Assembly (NCBI GenBank): GCA_943908475.1
Contig: CALTTG010000001.1
Coordinates: forward strand, 62,001 to 126,000
From: an uncultured Burkholderiales bacterium
Lineage (GTDB): Bacteria; Pseudomonadota; Gammaproteobacteria; Burkholderiales; Burkholderiaceae_C
DNA length: 64,000 nucleotides
Reading direction: 5' to 3'
Positions within the stretch are counted from its first letter, which is position 1; every line of letters starts with the position of its first letter. Positions 41,641 through 49,714 of the stretch are shown here, in pieces. Under the pieces are notes generated by a model. It saw only the letters and a list, made by a program, of their open reading frames with translations. It was not told where the DNA came from and did no database searches. A program made the translations under genes and the position numbers.

Positions 41641-42798
41641 TCAACGACTGCGCAAGGCGTAAAGGGTGCCGGCACGCGTAGCGACCAGCAAGGAACCGTC
41701 CACCACGCGGGGTGGTCCGTTGAGGGCGTCATCCAGAGAGACACGCGCCACAGTGCGACCGTCTTGGGCAGACAGGAAATGCAATTGACCTTCGTAATCA
41801 CCCACCACCACCAACTCGTTCCACACGGCTGGGGTGCTCAAGCTTCGGTGCTGAAAGCGATCGACGCGCCACAAGGTTTCACCCGAGTCGGAACGCCAAG
41901 CGACCAAGCGACCCGCAGAGTCGGCGCCCACCAACACATCGCCCGCGCCTGCCAGCCCTTGTTGCCCGGCTTGGGGGCGGGACCAGCGCAAGGTACCGCG
42001 GTTCATGTCGACGCAGCCCACGGCGAGTTGGAAGGCACGGACACAGACGTCATCATCGATTCTGACGGCGGGGCCAATCAGGTCGGCCAGTCGTTCGACC
42101 TCATTGCTGCCACGGGGAACCCCGAGACTGGTCTCAAATCGAACGGCGCCCCGGCTGGGGTCCAACCCGACCAGGCGAGCACCGACGCCGACCAACAAGG
42201 TGTCTCGGAACGCCGAGAGCACGCCGGGCTGGGCCAAGGCGAGCGGGTCGCTCCCGGCACGCTGGTACTGCCACAACCACCGGGCATTGGCGGCGTCGTA
42301 GGCGCGCACGCCACGATCCAGCATCTGGACGAACACCCGCTCGCCCGCCACCAGTGGAGACGTGACCACACGACCTGGCAGGCGTTCGCGCCAGAGGGCG
42401 TTGGCCCCCTCGAACACCACCAACTCGTTGCCTGTGGTGACCACCGCTGAGTAACGGCCGTCGGAGCCCACGCCAGCACTGATGGGAGCGCCCGCCTCGG
42501 ATCGCCATCGGACCTGGCCTGTCGAGGCGTCCAGCGTCGTGACTTGACCCTGTGCAGACGCCGCGGTCACCAGGTTCCCGGTCACCGCCAAGGACAGCGC
42601 TTCCTTGCTGTCGCCGACTTTGGCCGTCCAGGCGATCTGCACCGCTTTGCTCGGCGTGAACGATTCAAGGGGCGTTGGTTTGGGCTTGCTCGATCCACTG
42701 CAGGCAGCCAGAAGCGCCACCAGCATCACGCTCGCGCTGGCTGCAGTGAACTTTTTCAATGGGGCACCCTTGTGCGCAACGGTCATGTCGACTCGCAT
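41641..42798 (-). CDS. bamB: Outer-membrane assembly lipoprotein BamB
   Basis: Eight-bladed beta-propeller lipoprotein of the BAM complex. With the ATG at 42798 the precursor has 385 residues, a lipoprotein signal and lipobox LAAC with Cys33. WD/PQQ-like repeats follow (TLDASTGQVRW, AYDAANARWLW and LVAWRSDSGETLWRV). Other in-frame starts are TTG 42813, overlapping the upstream stop, and ATG 42786. It follows the YfgM-like gene, as in E. coli. Confidence 0.93.
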   Translation of the reverse strand: MRVDMTVAHKGAPLKKFTAASASVMLVALLAACSGSSKPKPTPLESFTPSKAVQIAWTAKVGDSKEALSLAVTGNLVTAASAQGQVTTLDASTGQVRWRSEAGAPISAGVGSDGRYSAVVTTGNELVVFEGANALWRERLPGRVVTSPLVAGERVFVQMLDRGVRAYDAANARWLWQYQRAGSDPLALAQPGVLSAFRDTLLVGVGARLVGLDPSRGAVRFETSLGVPRGSNEVERLADLIGPAVRIDDDVCVRAFQLAVGCVDMNRGTLRWSRPQAGQQGLAGAGDVLVGADSAGRLVAWRSDSGETLWRVDRFQHRSLSTPAVWNELVVVGDYEGQLHFLSAQDGRTVARVSLDDALNGPPRVVDGSLLVATRAGTLYALRSR

Positions 42799-42809
42799 TC
42801 TGCGGATGA

Positions 42810-43499
42810 TCAATTCAAGCTCGAAGCCTGAGCTTCCGGAGCGGCCTTGAAGCTGCTTTCGGCCGGGGGCTGCCCCAGTGCCGTGAGCTTGCCTTCAATG
42901 AAGCGGCGGTACTCCACCGTGGCGTCCATCTCTTGGTAGGCCTTCTGGTAGGCCTTCACAGCGTCGTCTTTCTTGCCTTGGGCGTTCAAGATGTCGCCGC
43001 GCCGATCAGCAATCAAGGCGGCATACTCAGGCAGCGTCTCACCATCGAGTTGCTTGAGGGCCTCGTCGTACTTCTTGAGGTCCAGCAACATGCCGGACAA
43101 ACGCAGCTTGGCGATGGTGGCAAGGTTCTTGTTTTTGCCATGGTCAGCCAGCCACTGCAACGATGCGCGAGCCTCGTCGGCCTTGCCCTTGGCATCGAGT
43201 GCTTGCGCGGCCAGCAAGGCCGCCTGCTCGGTCATGGTGGTGCCGGCGTAGCCTTCTTTCATGTCGGCAAAGACCCGTGCCACCTTGGTGGCGTCGCCCT
43301 GAACCGCCGCACGGTCAAGCTCTTCGTACAAGGCTGCGGCCTTGGTGGCCCGGTCATTCTGCCAATAGAGGTAACCGGTCCACGATGCGTAAGCCGCCAT
43401 GGCCGCCACCAAAGTCCAGGTGATCAAGTTGCCGTACGTCTTCCAGAAGTGCTTGAACTGGTCCAGCTGTTCTTGTTGATCGAGGTCGTAGGTCGCCAT
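42810..43499 (-). CDS. YfgM-like tetratricopeptide membrane protein
   Basis: A 229-residue inner-membrane protein: a short cytoplasmic N-terminus with YDLDQQEQLDQFKHFW, one transmembrane helix (about 23-47), and a periplasmic TPR-like helical domain. E. coli YfgM sits next to SecYEG and works with periplasmic chaperones. Location between hisS and bamB fits that family exactly. Its stop overlaps a possible TTG start of bamB. Confidence 0.92.
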   Translation of the reverse strand: MATYDLDQQEQLDQFKHFWKTYGNLITWTLVAAMAAYASWTGYLYWQNDRATKAAALYEELDRAAVQGDATKVARVFADMKEGYAGTTMTEQAALLAAQALDAKGKADEARASLQWLADHGKNKNLATIAKLRLSGMLLDLKKYDEALKQLDGETLPEYAALIADRRGDILNAQGKKDDAVKAYQKAYQEMDATVEYRRFIEGKLTALGQPPAESSFKAAPEAQASSLN

Positions 43500-43545
43500 G
43501 TCTTGCTCTTGGTTTTCTCAAAGCGAGAAGGATGAAGTTGCGCGA

Positions 43546-44844
43546 TTATGACCGATGCGCCTGCAAACGACCTGCCCAGGCCGGTACATCAGACAGCGAC
43601 GCCAGTTGCTGCTCGCCGCCACCTCTCAAAGGCTTCACCGCAACTTGACCTTGCGCGAACTCATCGGGGCCGAATACCAAGGCAAATTGTGCGCCGCTGG
43701 CGTCCGCTTTTTTGAACTGAGACTTGGGACTGGCTGGACCGTCCTTGCCCGCGGGATTGAGCACAACGCGGACGCCCTGCGCACGAAGGGCCTCCAAAGT
43801 ACTCAAGACCGGTGCCACGGGAACCCCTGCGAGCACCATCGCGAAAGCATCGGGGGCCTGTGCATCGGGCCCCTTGCCCAGTTCTTCGAGCAGCAGAAGC
43901 AAACGCTCCATGCCCAAGCCCCATCCGACCGCTGGCGCAGGCTTTCCGCCCAACTGCTCGATCAGGCCGTCGTATCGGCCACCGCCACAGACGGTGCCTT
44001 GGGAGCCCAGCCGCTCAGTGACCCACTCGAACACCGTGAGGTTGTAGTAGTCCATGCCGCGCACCAAGCGGGTGTTGACGCGGTAGGCGATTCCGGCTGC
44101 ATCGAGCGCCTGCCGAACCGACTCGAAGTGAGCCAGCGAAGCTTCGCCCAGGAAATCCATGAGTTTGGGGGCGGACTCGACCACCGACTGCATGGCAGGG
44201 TTCTTGGTGTCCAGGATGCGCAGGGGGTTGCTGTGCAACCGACGGCGCGCCTCCTCGTCCAGCAAGTCGGCATGCGCCTCCAGGTGCTTGATCAAGGCTT
44301 CTCGGTGGGCGCGCCGCTCGTCAGGTTGCCCAAGGCTGTTGATTTCCAAGCGAACGTCCGTGTCAATCTGGATGCCCAGATCGCGCCACATGGCGGCACT
44401 CATCAAAATGATTTCCGCATCGACGTCGGGGCCCGAAAAACCCAAGACCTCGGCACCCACTTGATGAAACTGGCGGTAGCGCCCCTTTTGCGGGCGCTCA
44501 TGGCGGAACATCGGCCCGATGTAGTACAGCCGCTTGCCCCCCTCATAGAGGAAACTGTGTTCGTTGATCGCACGGACCACACCCGCCGTGCCCTCAGGCC
44601 GGAGGGTCAAACGATCGCCGTTGAGGCTGTCTTCGAAGGAGTACATCTCCTTCTCAACGATGTCGGTGACTTCACCGAGCCCCCGCACAAACAGCGCCGT
44701 CGGCTCAACGATCGGGGTTCGGACATTCATGTAGCCATAACGGCGCATCAGTTGGCGGACTTTGTCCTCCAACCACTCCCAGCGCGCCGATTCTGGCGGC
44801 AGGATGTCGTTCATGCCTTTGATGGCTTTGAGCTGTTCAGCCAT
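43546..44844 (-). CDS. hisS: Histidyl-tRNA synthetase
   Basis: Class IIa synthetase charging tRNA-His. The 432-residue protein has KGMNDILPPES at the N-terminus, class II motif 2 around FRHERPQKGRYRQFHQVGAE, the histidine-specific LVRGMDYYNLTVFEW and GGGRYDGLIEQLGG motifs, and a C-terminal anticodon-binding domain. Its paralogue hisZ is about 8 kb away in this window. It lies between ispG and the YfgM-like gene. Confidence 0.97.
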   Translation of the reverse strand: MAEQLKAIKGMNDILPPESARWEWLEDKVRQLMRRYGYMNVRTPIVEPTALFVRGLGEVTDIVEKEMYSFEDSLNGDRLTLRPEGTAGVVRAINEHSFLYEGGKRLYYIGPMFRHERPQKGRYRQFHQVGAEVLGFSGPDVDAEIILMSAAMWRDLGIQIDTDVRLEINSLGQPDERRAHREALIKHLEAHADLLDEEARRRLHSNPLRILDTKNPAMQSVVESAPKLMDFLGEASLAHFESVRQALDAAGIAYRVNTRLVRGMDYYNLTVFEWVTERLGSQGTVCGGGRYDGLIEQLGGKPAPAVGWGLGMERLLLLLEELGKGPDAQAPDAFAMVLAGVPVAPVLSTLEALRAQGVRVVLNPAGKDGPASPKSQFKKADASGAQFALVFGPDEFAQGQVAVKPLRGGGEQQLASLSDVPAWAGRLQAHRS

Positions 44845-44909
44845 GATGGTGTGTGGATTTCAAATTCAGGTGGCCAATGCCACGTGGGGCACTGGGATCA
44901 ATGCGAGGC

Positions 44910-46193
44910 TCAAGCCTGGGGCGAGTCCACCGCACCCTGCCCAAAGCGGCGGGCGATGTAGTCTTCGACCAAGGCTTGGAACTCGGTGGCGATGCCCTCA
45001 CCGCGAAGGGTGAGTGCCTTTTCTCCGTCGATGAAAACAGGGGCAGCCGGCGCTTCACCGGTGCCGGGCAGACTGATGCCGATGTCGGCATGCTTGCTCT
45101 CCCCAGGGCCGTTGACAATGCAGCCCATGACGGCGACTTTCAACCCTTCCACGCCAGGGTAGCGCGCACGCCAGACTGGCATTTGGGCGCGCAGGAAATC
45201 ATCGATCTGCTTGGCCAACTCTTGGAACGTGGTGCTGGTGGTGCGACCACACCCTGGACACGCAGTGACGCTGGGCACAAACACTCGCAGGCCGAGGGAC
45301 TGCAAGATCTCGGAGGCGACCACAACTTCCTGAGTGCGGGCCTCGCCAGGTTGGGGTGTGAGCGACACACGGATGGTGTCGCCAATTCCCTCTTGGAGCA
45401 AGATGGCCAGTGCCGTGGCAGAGGCCACCGTGCCCTTGGTGCCCATGCCGGCTTCGGTGAGCCCCAGGTGCAAGGGGTGCTCGCAACGCTGGGCCAAGGC
45501 CCTGTACACACTGATCAGATCCTGCACGCCGCTGACTTTGCACGACAAGATCACTTGCTCAGGACGCATACCCAGGTCACAGGCTTGCGCAGCCGATTGA
45601 AGCGCAGAGCTGACCAACGCTTCGTACATGACCTGTCGGGCCTCCCAGGGCTGTGCACGACGACCGTTTTCATCCATCAGCTGCGCCATCAACTCCTGAT
45701 CAAGGCTGCCCCAGTTCACGCCAATGCGCACGACCTTGTCGTGCTTGAGCGCGGCCTCGATCATTTGAGCAAACTGCCGATCTTTCTTGTCGCCTTTGCC
45801 CACGTTGCCTGGGTTGATGCGGTACTTGGAAAGTGCTTCTGCACACGCTGGATGCTCGGTGAGCAAACGGTGTCCGTTGTAGTGAAAATCGCCCACCAAC
45901 GGCACGTCAATGCCCATTCGGTCCAATTGCTCACGGATGTGAGGCACAGCTTGGGCAGCCTCCGGCGTGTTGACCGTGATGCGAACCATCTCAGAGCCTG
46001 CCAGCGCCAACTCTTTGACTTGAATGGCAGTCCCGATGACGTCCACGGTGTCGGTGTTCGTCATGGACTGCACTCGAACCGGCGCGTCGCCGCCCACGGT
46101 GACCACACGATCGCCCCAGACGACACGCGCCTGAAGGCTTCGACGAGCGGCAGGCGCGGCAGCGACGATGGGGGTCTGGCAGTTGGGGCTCAT
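44910..46193 (-). CDS. ispG: 4-hydroxy-3-methylbut-2-enyl diphosphate synthase
   Basis: Iron-sulfur enzyme of the MEP pathway that reduces MEcPP to HMBPP. The 427-residue protein has a TIM-barrel domain (APVRVQSMTNTDT) and a C-terminal cluster domain with CPGCGRTTSTTFQ and VMGCIVNGPGES providing cysteine ligands. ATG 46193 is preferred to a GTG at 46199. It complements dxr at 22722-23915. Confidence 0.97.
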   Translation of the reverse strand: MSPNCQTPIVAAAPAARRSLQARVVWGDRVVTVGGDAPVRVQSMTNTDTVDVIGTAIQVKELALAGSEMVRITVNTPEAAQAVPHIREQLDRMGIDVPLVGDFHYNGHRLLTEHPACAEALSKYRINPGNVGKGDKKDRQFAQMIEAALKHDKVVRIGVNWGSLDQELMAQLMDENGRRAQPWEARQVMYEALVSSALQSAAQACDLGMRPEQVILSCKVSGVQDLISVYRALAQRCEHPLHLGLTEAGMGTKGTVASATALAILLQEGIGDTIRVSLTPQPGEARTQEVVVASEILQSLGLRVFVPSVTACPGCGRTTSTTFQELAKQIDDFLRAQMPVWRARYPGVEGLKVAVMGCIVNGPGESKHADIGISLPGTGEAPAAPVFIDGEKALTLRGEGIATEFQALVEDYIARRFGQGAVDSPQA

Positions 46194-46203
46194 GGGCACA
46201 CAG

Positions 46204-47154
46204 TCACTTCAACTCAAGACGAGCGACATTGTTACGGGTGAACGCATCGAGTTCGATGGGCTGACCACGGAAGTTCAGTTTCACAGCGGCAGCATTGCCG
46301 ATCTTCACACTCAGAGGCGGCGTGGCATCGAGGTTCACGGTTTCGCCAGCATTCAGTTGGCGATACAGCACTTTGTCACCCGTGAGTTGACTGCGCACCT
46401 CAACCCAAGAACTGTCAGACATCACCAGTTGAAGGCCTGCGCTCGAGGGGTTGGCCACCTCCGCACCCGATGCCACCGCCAGCGGTGATTTCGCAGGCGT
46501 GTCAACCTGGGGCACAGAGGGGGCTTGTGCAGGCACCGATGCAGCAGACGCAGGCTGCGCCGAAGAAGGCGCCACCGACACGAGGGGCTCGGCGGGCTGG
46601 CTGCTGGCCACCTCCGCCGCCCGAGCATTGCGCGCCGCCAAATCGTCAGGCAGCGCCGGTGCCAGGGAGGCCGCGCTTGCTGGGGTGGAGGCTTCGGTCA
46701 ACGATTTCAATTGCGCATCCAACCAAGGCGTCTCCTGCGGCCAGAAGTGCAGTGCCAAAGCAGCCAGGAGAATGCCAATCGGCAACAACCATTTGGCTTT
46801 CAAGACATCCGCCCACGGCAAGGCACCTGCAGCATCGAGATTCAGGCGGGCTTTCGACGCCTTGAAGGGAACGCCCTTTTGGTCGCTGGCAGACAAGTCC
46901 ACGGGCTGCGCAGAAGGCAGCCCTGCCAGCACACCCGCCGGGTCCATGCCCAAATGGCGGCACACCGTTTTGGCCAACGCTCGGGTAAAGGCCAAGTCGG
47001 GCAGTTCGGAGAAACGCCCGCTCTCGAGGGCCTCCAGCTTGGCGGGTGAAACCTTCAATGTGCCAGCCAACGCCTCCAGGGAGAGGCCCATGGCCTCCCG
47101 CGCTTGGCGGATGGAACCCTGCGAGACCGGAACCGACGTTCCCTGCTCACTCAT
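46204..47154 (-). CDS. rodZ: RodZ-like cytoskeletal protein
   Basis: Bitopic protein with a cytoplasmic HTH domain (about residues 12-75; SIRQAREAMGLSLEALAGTLKV), one transmembrane helix near 122-138 (LLPIGILLAALALHF), a Pro/Ala/Ser-rich periplasmic linker, and a C-terminal DUF4115 beta domain (about 240-315). In rod-shaped bacteria RodZ links MreB to the wall machinery. It overlaps the end of pilW by 8 bases and precedes ispG, as in many proteobacteria. Confidence 0.92.
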   Translation of the reverse strand: MSEQGTSVPVSQGSIRQAREAMGLSLEALAGTLKVSPAKLEALESGRFSELPDLAFTRALAKTVCRHLGMDPAGVLAGLPSAQPVDLSASDQKGVPFKASKARLNLDAAGALPWADVLKAKWLLPIGILLAALALHFWPQETPWLDAQLKSLTEASTPASAASLAPALPDDLAARNARAAEVASSQPAEPLVSVAPSSAQPASAASVPAQAPSVPQVDTPAKSPLAVASGAEVANPSSAGLQLVMSDSSWVEVRSQLTGDKVLYRQLNAGETVNLDATPPLSVKIGNAAAVKLNFRGQPIELDAFTRNNVARLELK

Positions 47155-48004
47155 CGAAACGCCCCAGTTCCAAAGCCGTCACCTCTCGAGACGACGGAAA
47201 CTTGCTGCGCAAGGCCGCAGCCAACTCGTCGCGCTCGGCCACGTTGTTCAACTTTTGCTCGATGCGAATGCCCAGCCAGAGCGACTCGGGATTGGCTTGG
47301 TCGGGCACATTGTTGACACGACGGATGTAGAAGCGAGCACGCTCGACGTTGCCGTTGGCAAACAGCACGCGCGACAAATTGAAGGCAGTGGCGGGGTTGG
47401 AAGGATCCAACTCATACGCGCGGGCCAAAGTTTTCTCGGCATCTGCCATGCGACCGCCAAGGCTCTGGCACACCCCACGCACCAGCATGGTTTTGGCAGG
47501 CGACACGGTGGACGGCAACTCAGCCGCGCGCGCAAACAGAGGATCGGCCTTGTCGAACTGACCCTTGCGACACAAGAACCAGCCGTAGTTGTGAAGCACA
47601 CTGCCGTTGCGGGGATCCATCTGTGATGCCCGGCGGAAACTCTCTTCGGCCAAAGCAGGCTCGTTGAGCAGGTCGTAAATGAGGCCGCGCAACTCCATGG
47701 CATCGGCAAAGCGGTCGTCGATTGCAAGCACTTGCTTGACTTCATCGAGCGCTGTCTTCAGTTCACCACGCGCGTAGTAAGCGGTGGCCAACTCCAGTCG
47801 GATGCGGGCCCTGCGACGCAAATCGCTTTCGTCTGACTGGGTGACCAAATCACGCCCGGCAGGCAATGAGGGTGATTCAAATTCGGACGCTGATGTGGTT
47901 CGTGCCGGCAACGGTGCACCGCTGGTCGCACAAGCCGACAACACCAAGGCCAAGGCGCTGGACACAGCGACGCTCAACCAACGGGACGGGTACTTCTCGG
48001 TCAT
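47147..48004 (-). CDS. pilW: Type IV pilus assembly lipoprotein PilW/PilF
   Basis: Outer-membrane TPR lipoprotein, the pilotin for PilQ secretin in type IV pili. The 285-residue precursor has a lipobox with Cys25 (VLSACATSG) and at least four TPR-like repeats, including LATAYYARGELKTALDEV and RASQMDPRNGSVLHNYGW. It shares an 8-base overlap with rodZ and follows rlmN by 12 bases. No other pilus gene is in the window. Confidence 0.92.
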   Translation of the reverse strand: MTEKYPSRWLSVAVSSALALVLSACATSGAPLPARTTSASEFESPSLPAGRDLVTQSDESDLRRRARIRLELATAYYARGELKTALDEVKQVLAIDDRFADAMELRGLIYDLLNEPALAEESFRRASQMDPRNGSVLHNYGWFLCRKGQFDKADPLFARAAELPSTVSPAKTMLVRGVCQSLGGRMADAEKTLARAYELDPSNPATAFNLSRVLFANGNVERARFYIRRVNNVPDQANPESLWLGIRIEQKLNNVAERDELAAALRSKFPSSREVTALELGRFDE

Positions 48005-48016
48005 CTCACCCTTTCG

Positions 48017-49147
48017 TCATTGAGACGACTCACCGGCCCCTGCCACGGGGGTGATCATGATGGGTCGTCGGAGCATGCGCTCACTGGCCCGGGTCCGGTC
48101 CTGCACCTCACCCGCCAGTTGGCCGCACGCAGCGTCGATGTCATCGCCACGTGTCTTGCGCACGGTCGTGACCATACCAGCCTCGATGAGGATTTTTGCA
48201 AAGGCCTGAACGCGAGCATTGCTGGATCGCTTGAGACCCGACTGCGGGAAAGGGTTGAACGGAATGAGATTGAACTTGCAGGGAATGCGTCGCCGCACCA
48301 GCTCGATCAACTGGTGCGCGTGAGCTTCGGTGTCGTTGACACCATCGAGCATGCAGTACTCAAATGTGATGAAGTCCCTGGGGGCTGCCTGCAAATATTG
48401 CGTGCAGCTCTCCAACAACTCGTCGATCGGGTACTTCTTGTTGAGTGGCACGAGTTCGTCGCGCAAAGGATCGTTCGGCGCATGCAACGACACGGCTAGC
48501 GCCACAGGGCAGTCCTGCATCAGGCGTTCGATCATGGGCACCACGCCCGAGGTCGACACCGTGACGCGGCGCCGAGACAGGCCGTATCCGTGGTCGTCCA
48601 GCATGGTGCGCAGCGCCGGCACCAGTGCGTTGTAGTTTTGCAGGGGCTCGCCCATGCCCATCATGACCACATTGCTGATGACACGCTCGGCCTGCCCCAA
48701 TCGCTTTCGCAGCGAATGCTCGGCATGCCAGAGTTGAGCAACGATCTCCCCGGTGCTGAGGTTGCGAGAGAAGCCTTGATGCCCCGTGGAGCAAAAGCGG
48801 CAACCCACAGCGCAGCCCGCTTGGGAGGACACGCACAGCGTGGCCCGGTCGTCTTCAGGAATGTAGACACTTTCCACCGCATTGCCACCCCCCACGTCAA
48901 ACAGCCACTTGATGGTGCCGTCTGAGGAAACGTGTTCGCTGATGACTTTGAGCGGCGTGATTTCCGCAGCGCCTTGCAACTTGGCGCGCAGTGACTTGGC
49001 GAGATCCGACATCTGCTCGAAGTCGGTCGCGCCTTTTTGGTGGATCCAGCGGAACAACTGGACCGCGCGGAAGCGCTTCTCGCCCAGTTGTTCGCAGTAA
49101 GCCGTCAACCCCTCGAGGTCAAAGTCAAGCAGGTTGACCGCGCTCAT
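48017..49147 (-). CDS. rlmN: Dual-specificity RNA methyltransferase RlmN
   Basis: Radical-SAM enzyme methylating C2 of A2503 in 23S rRNA and A37 of some tRNAs. The 376-residue protein has the cluster motif CAVGCRFCSTG (CX3CX2C), MGMGEPLQNYNAL, and a conserved acceptor cysteine near the C-terminus (ACGQLAGE). It lies between ndk and pilW, the usual order. Confidence 0.97.
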   Translation of the reverse strand: MSAVNLLDFDLEGLTAYCEQLGEKRFRAVQLFRWIHQKGATDFEQMSDLAKSLRAKLQGAAEITPLKVISEHVSSDGTIKWLFDVGGGNAVESVYIPEDDRATLCVSSQAGCAVGCRFCSTGHQGFSRNLSTGEIVAQLWHAEHSLRKRLGQAERVISNVVMMGMGEPLQNYNALVPALRTMLDDHGYGLSRRRVTVSTSGVVPMIERLMQDCPVALAVSLHAPNDPLRDELVPLNKKYPIDELLESCTQYLQAAPRDFITFEYCMLDGVNDTEAHAHQLIELVRRRIPCKFNLIPFNPFPQSGLKRSSNARVQAFAKILIEAGMVTTVRKTRGDDIDAACGQLAGEVQDRTRASERMLRRPIMITPVAGAGESSQ

Positions 49148-49167
49148 TGCTGTGCCCTATCCCTCAA

Positions 49168-49593
49168 TCAACGTGCGTAGACGTTCAGCGCAGGGAAGAA
49201 GAAGGCGATTTCTTGAGCGGCCGTTTCGGCAGCGTCAGAACCGTGCACCGCGTTGGCATCGATGCTGTCGGCGAAGTCAGCACGGATGGTGCCCTTCTCG
49301 GCCTTCTTCGGGTCCGTGGCGCCCATCAGGTCGCGGTTCTTCAGGATGGCGCCTTCGCCTTCGAGCACTTGCACGAACACGGGGCCGGAGATCATGAAGC
49401 TCACCAGGTCCTTGAAGAAAGGACGGGCAGCGTGAACAGCGTAGAAGGCTTCGGCTTCGGCTTGCGACAGTTGCACCAGCTTGGCAGCGGCGACCTTCAG
49501 GCCAGCGGCTTCAAAGCGGGAAACGATTTGACCGATGACGTTCTTGGCAACGGCGTCAGGCTTGATGATCGACAGGGTGCGTTCGATGGCCAT
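49168..49593 (-). CDS. ndk: Nucleoside diphosphate kinase
   Basis: Balances NTP pools by phosphate transfer through a phosphohistidine. From the ATG at 49593 the product has the standard 141 residues, with MAIERTLSIIKPDAV and His117 in NAVHGSDA as the active site. An upstream frame extension to 49632 is rejected. In the 121-base gap before it there is a weak hairpin GTGAGGG/CCCTCAC (49666-49696) and a TACAAT at 49636-49631 on the minus strand that may be a -10 box. Confidence 0.97.
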   Translation of the reverse strand: MAIERTLSIIKPDAVAKNVIGQIVSRFEAAGLKVAAAKLVQLSQAEAEAFYAVHAARPFFKDLVSFMISGPVFVQVLEGEGAILKNRDLMGATDPKKAEKGTIRADFADSIDANAVHGSDAAETAAQEIAFFFPALNVYAR

Positions 49594-49714
49594 GTGTATG
49601 TGCTCCATTAGAGATTGGACAAAACCCGGCATTGTACTGTGGGCAGATGTCCGAAATGAGAATGCGTGAGGGCGTCAAGCTCAGAGATACCCTCACACGA
49701 GACAGAAAACTCAA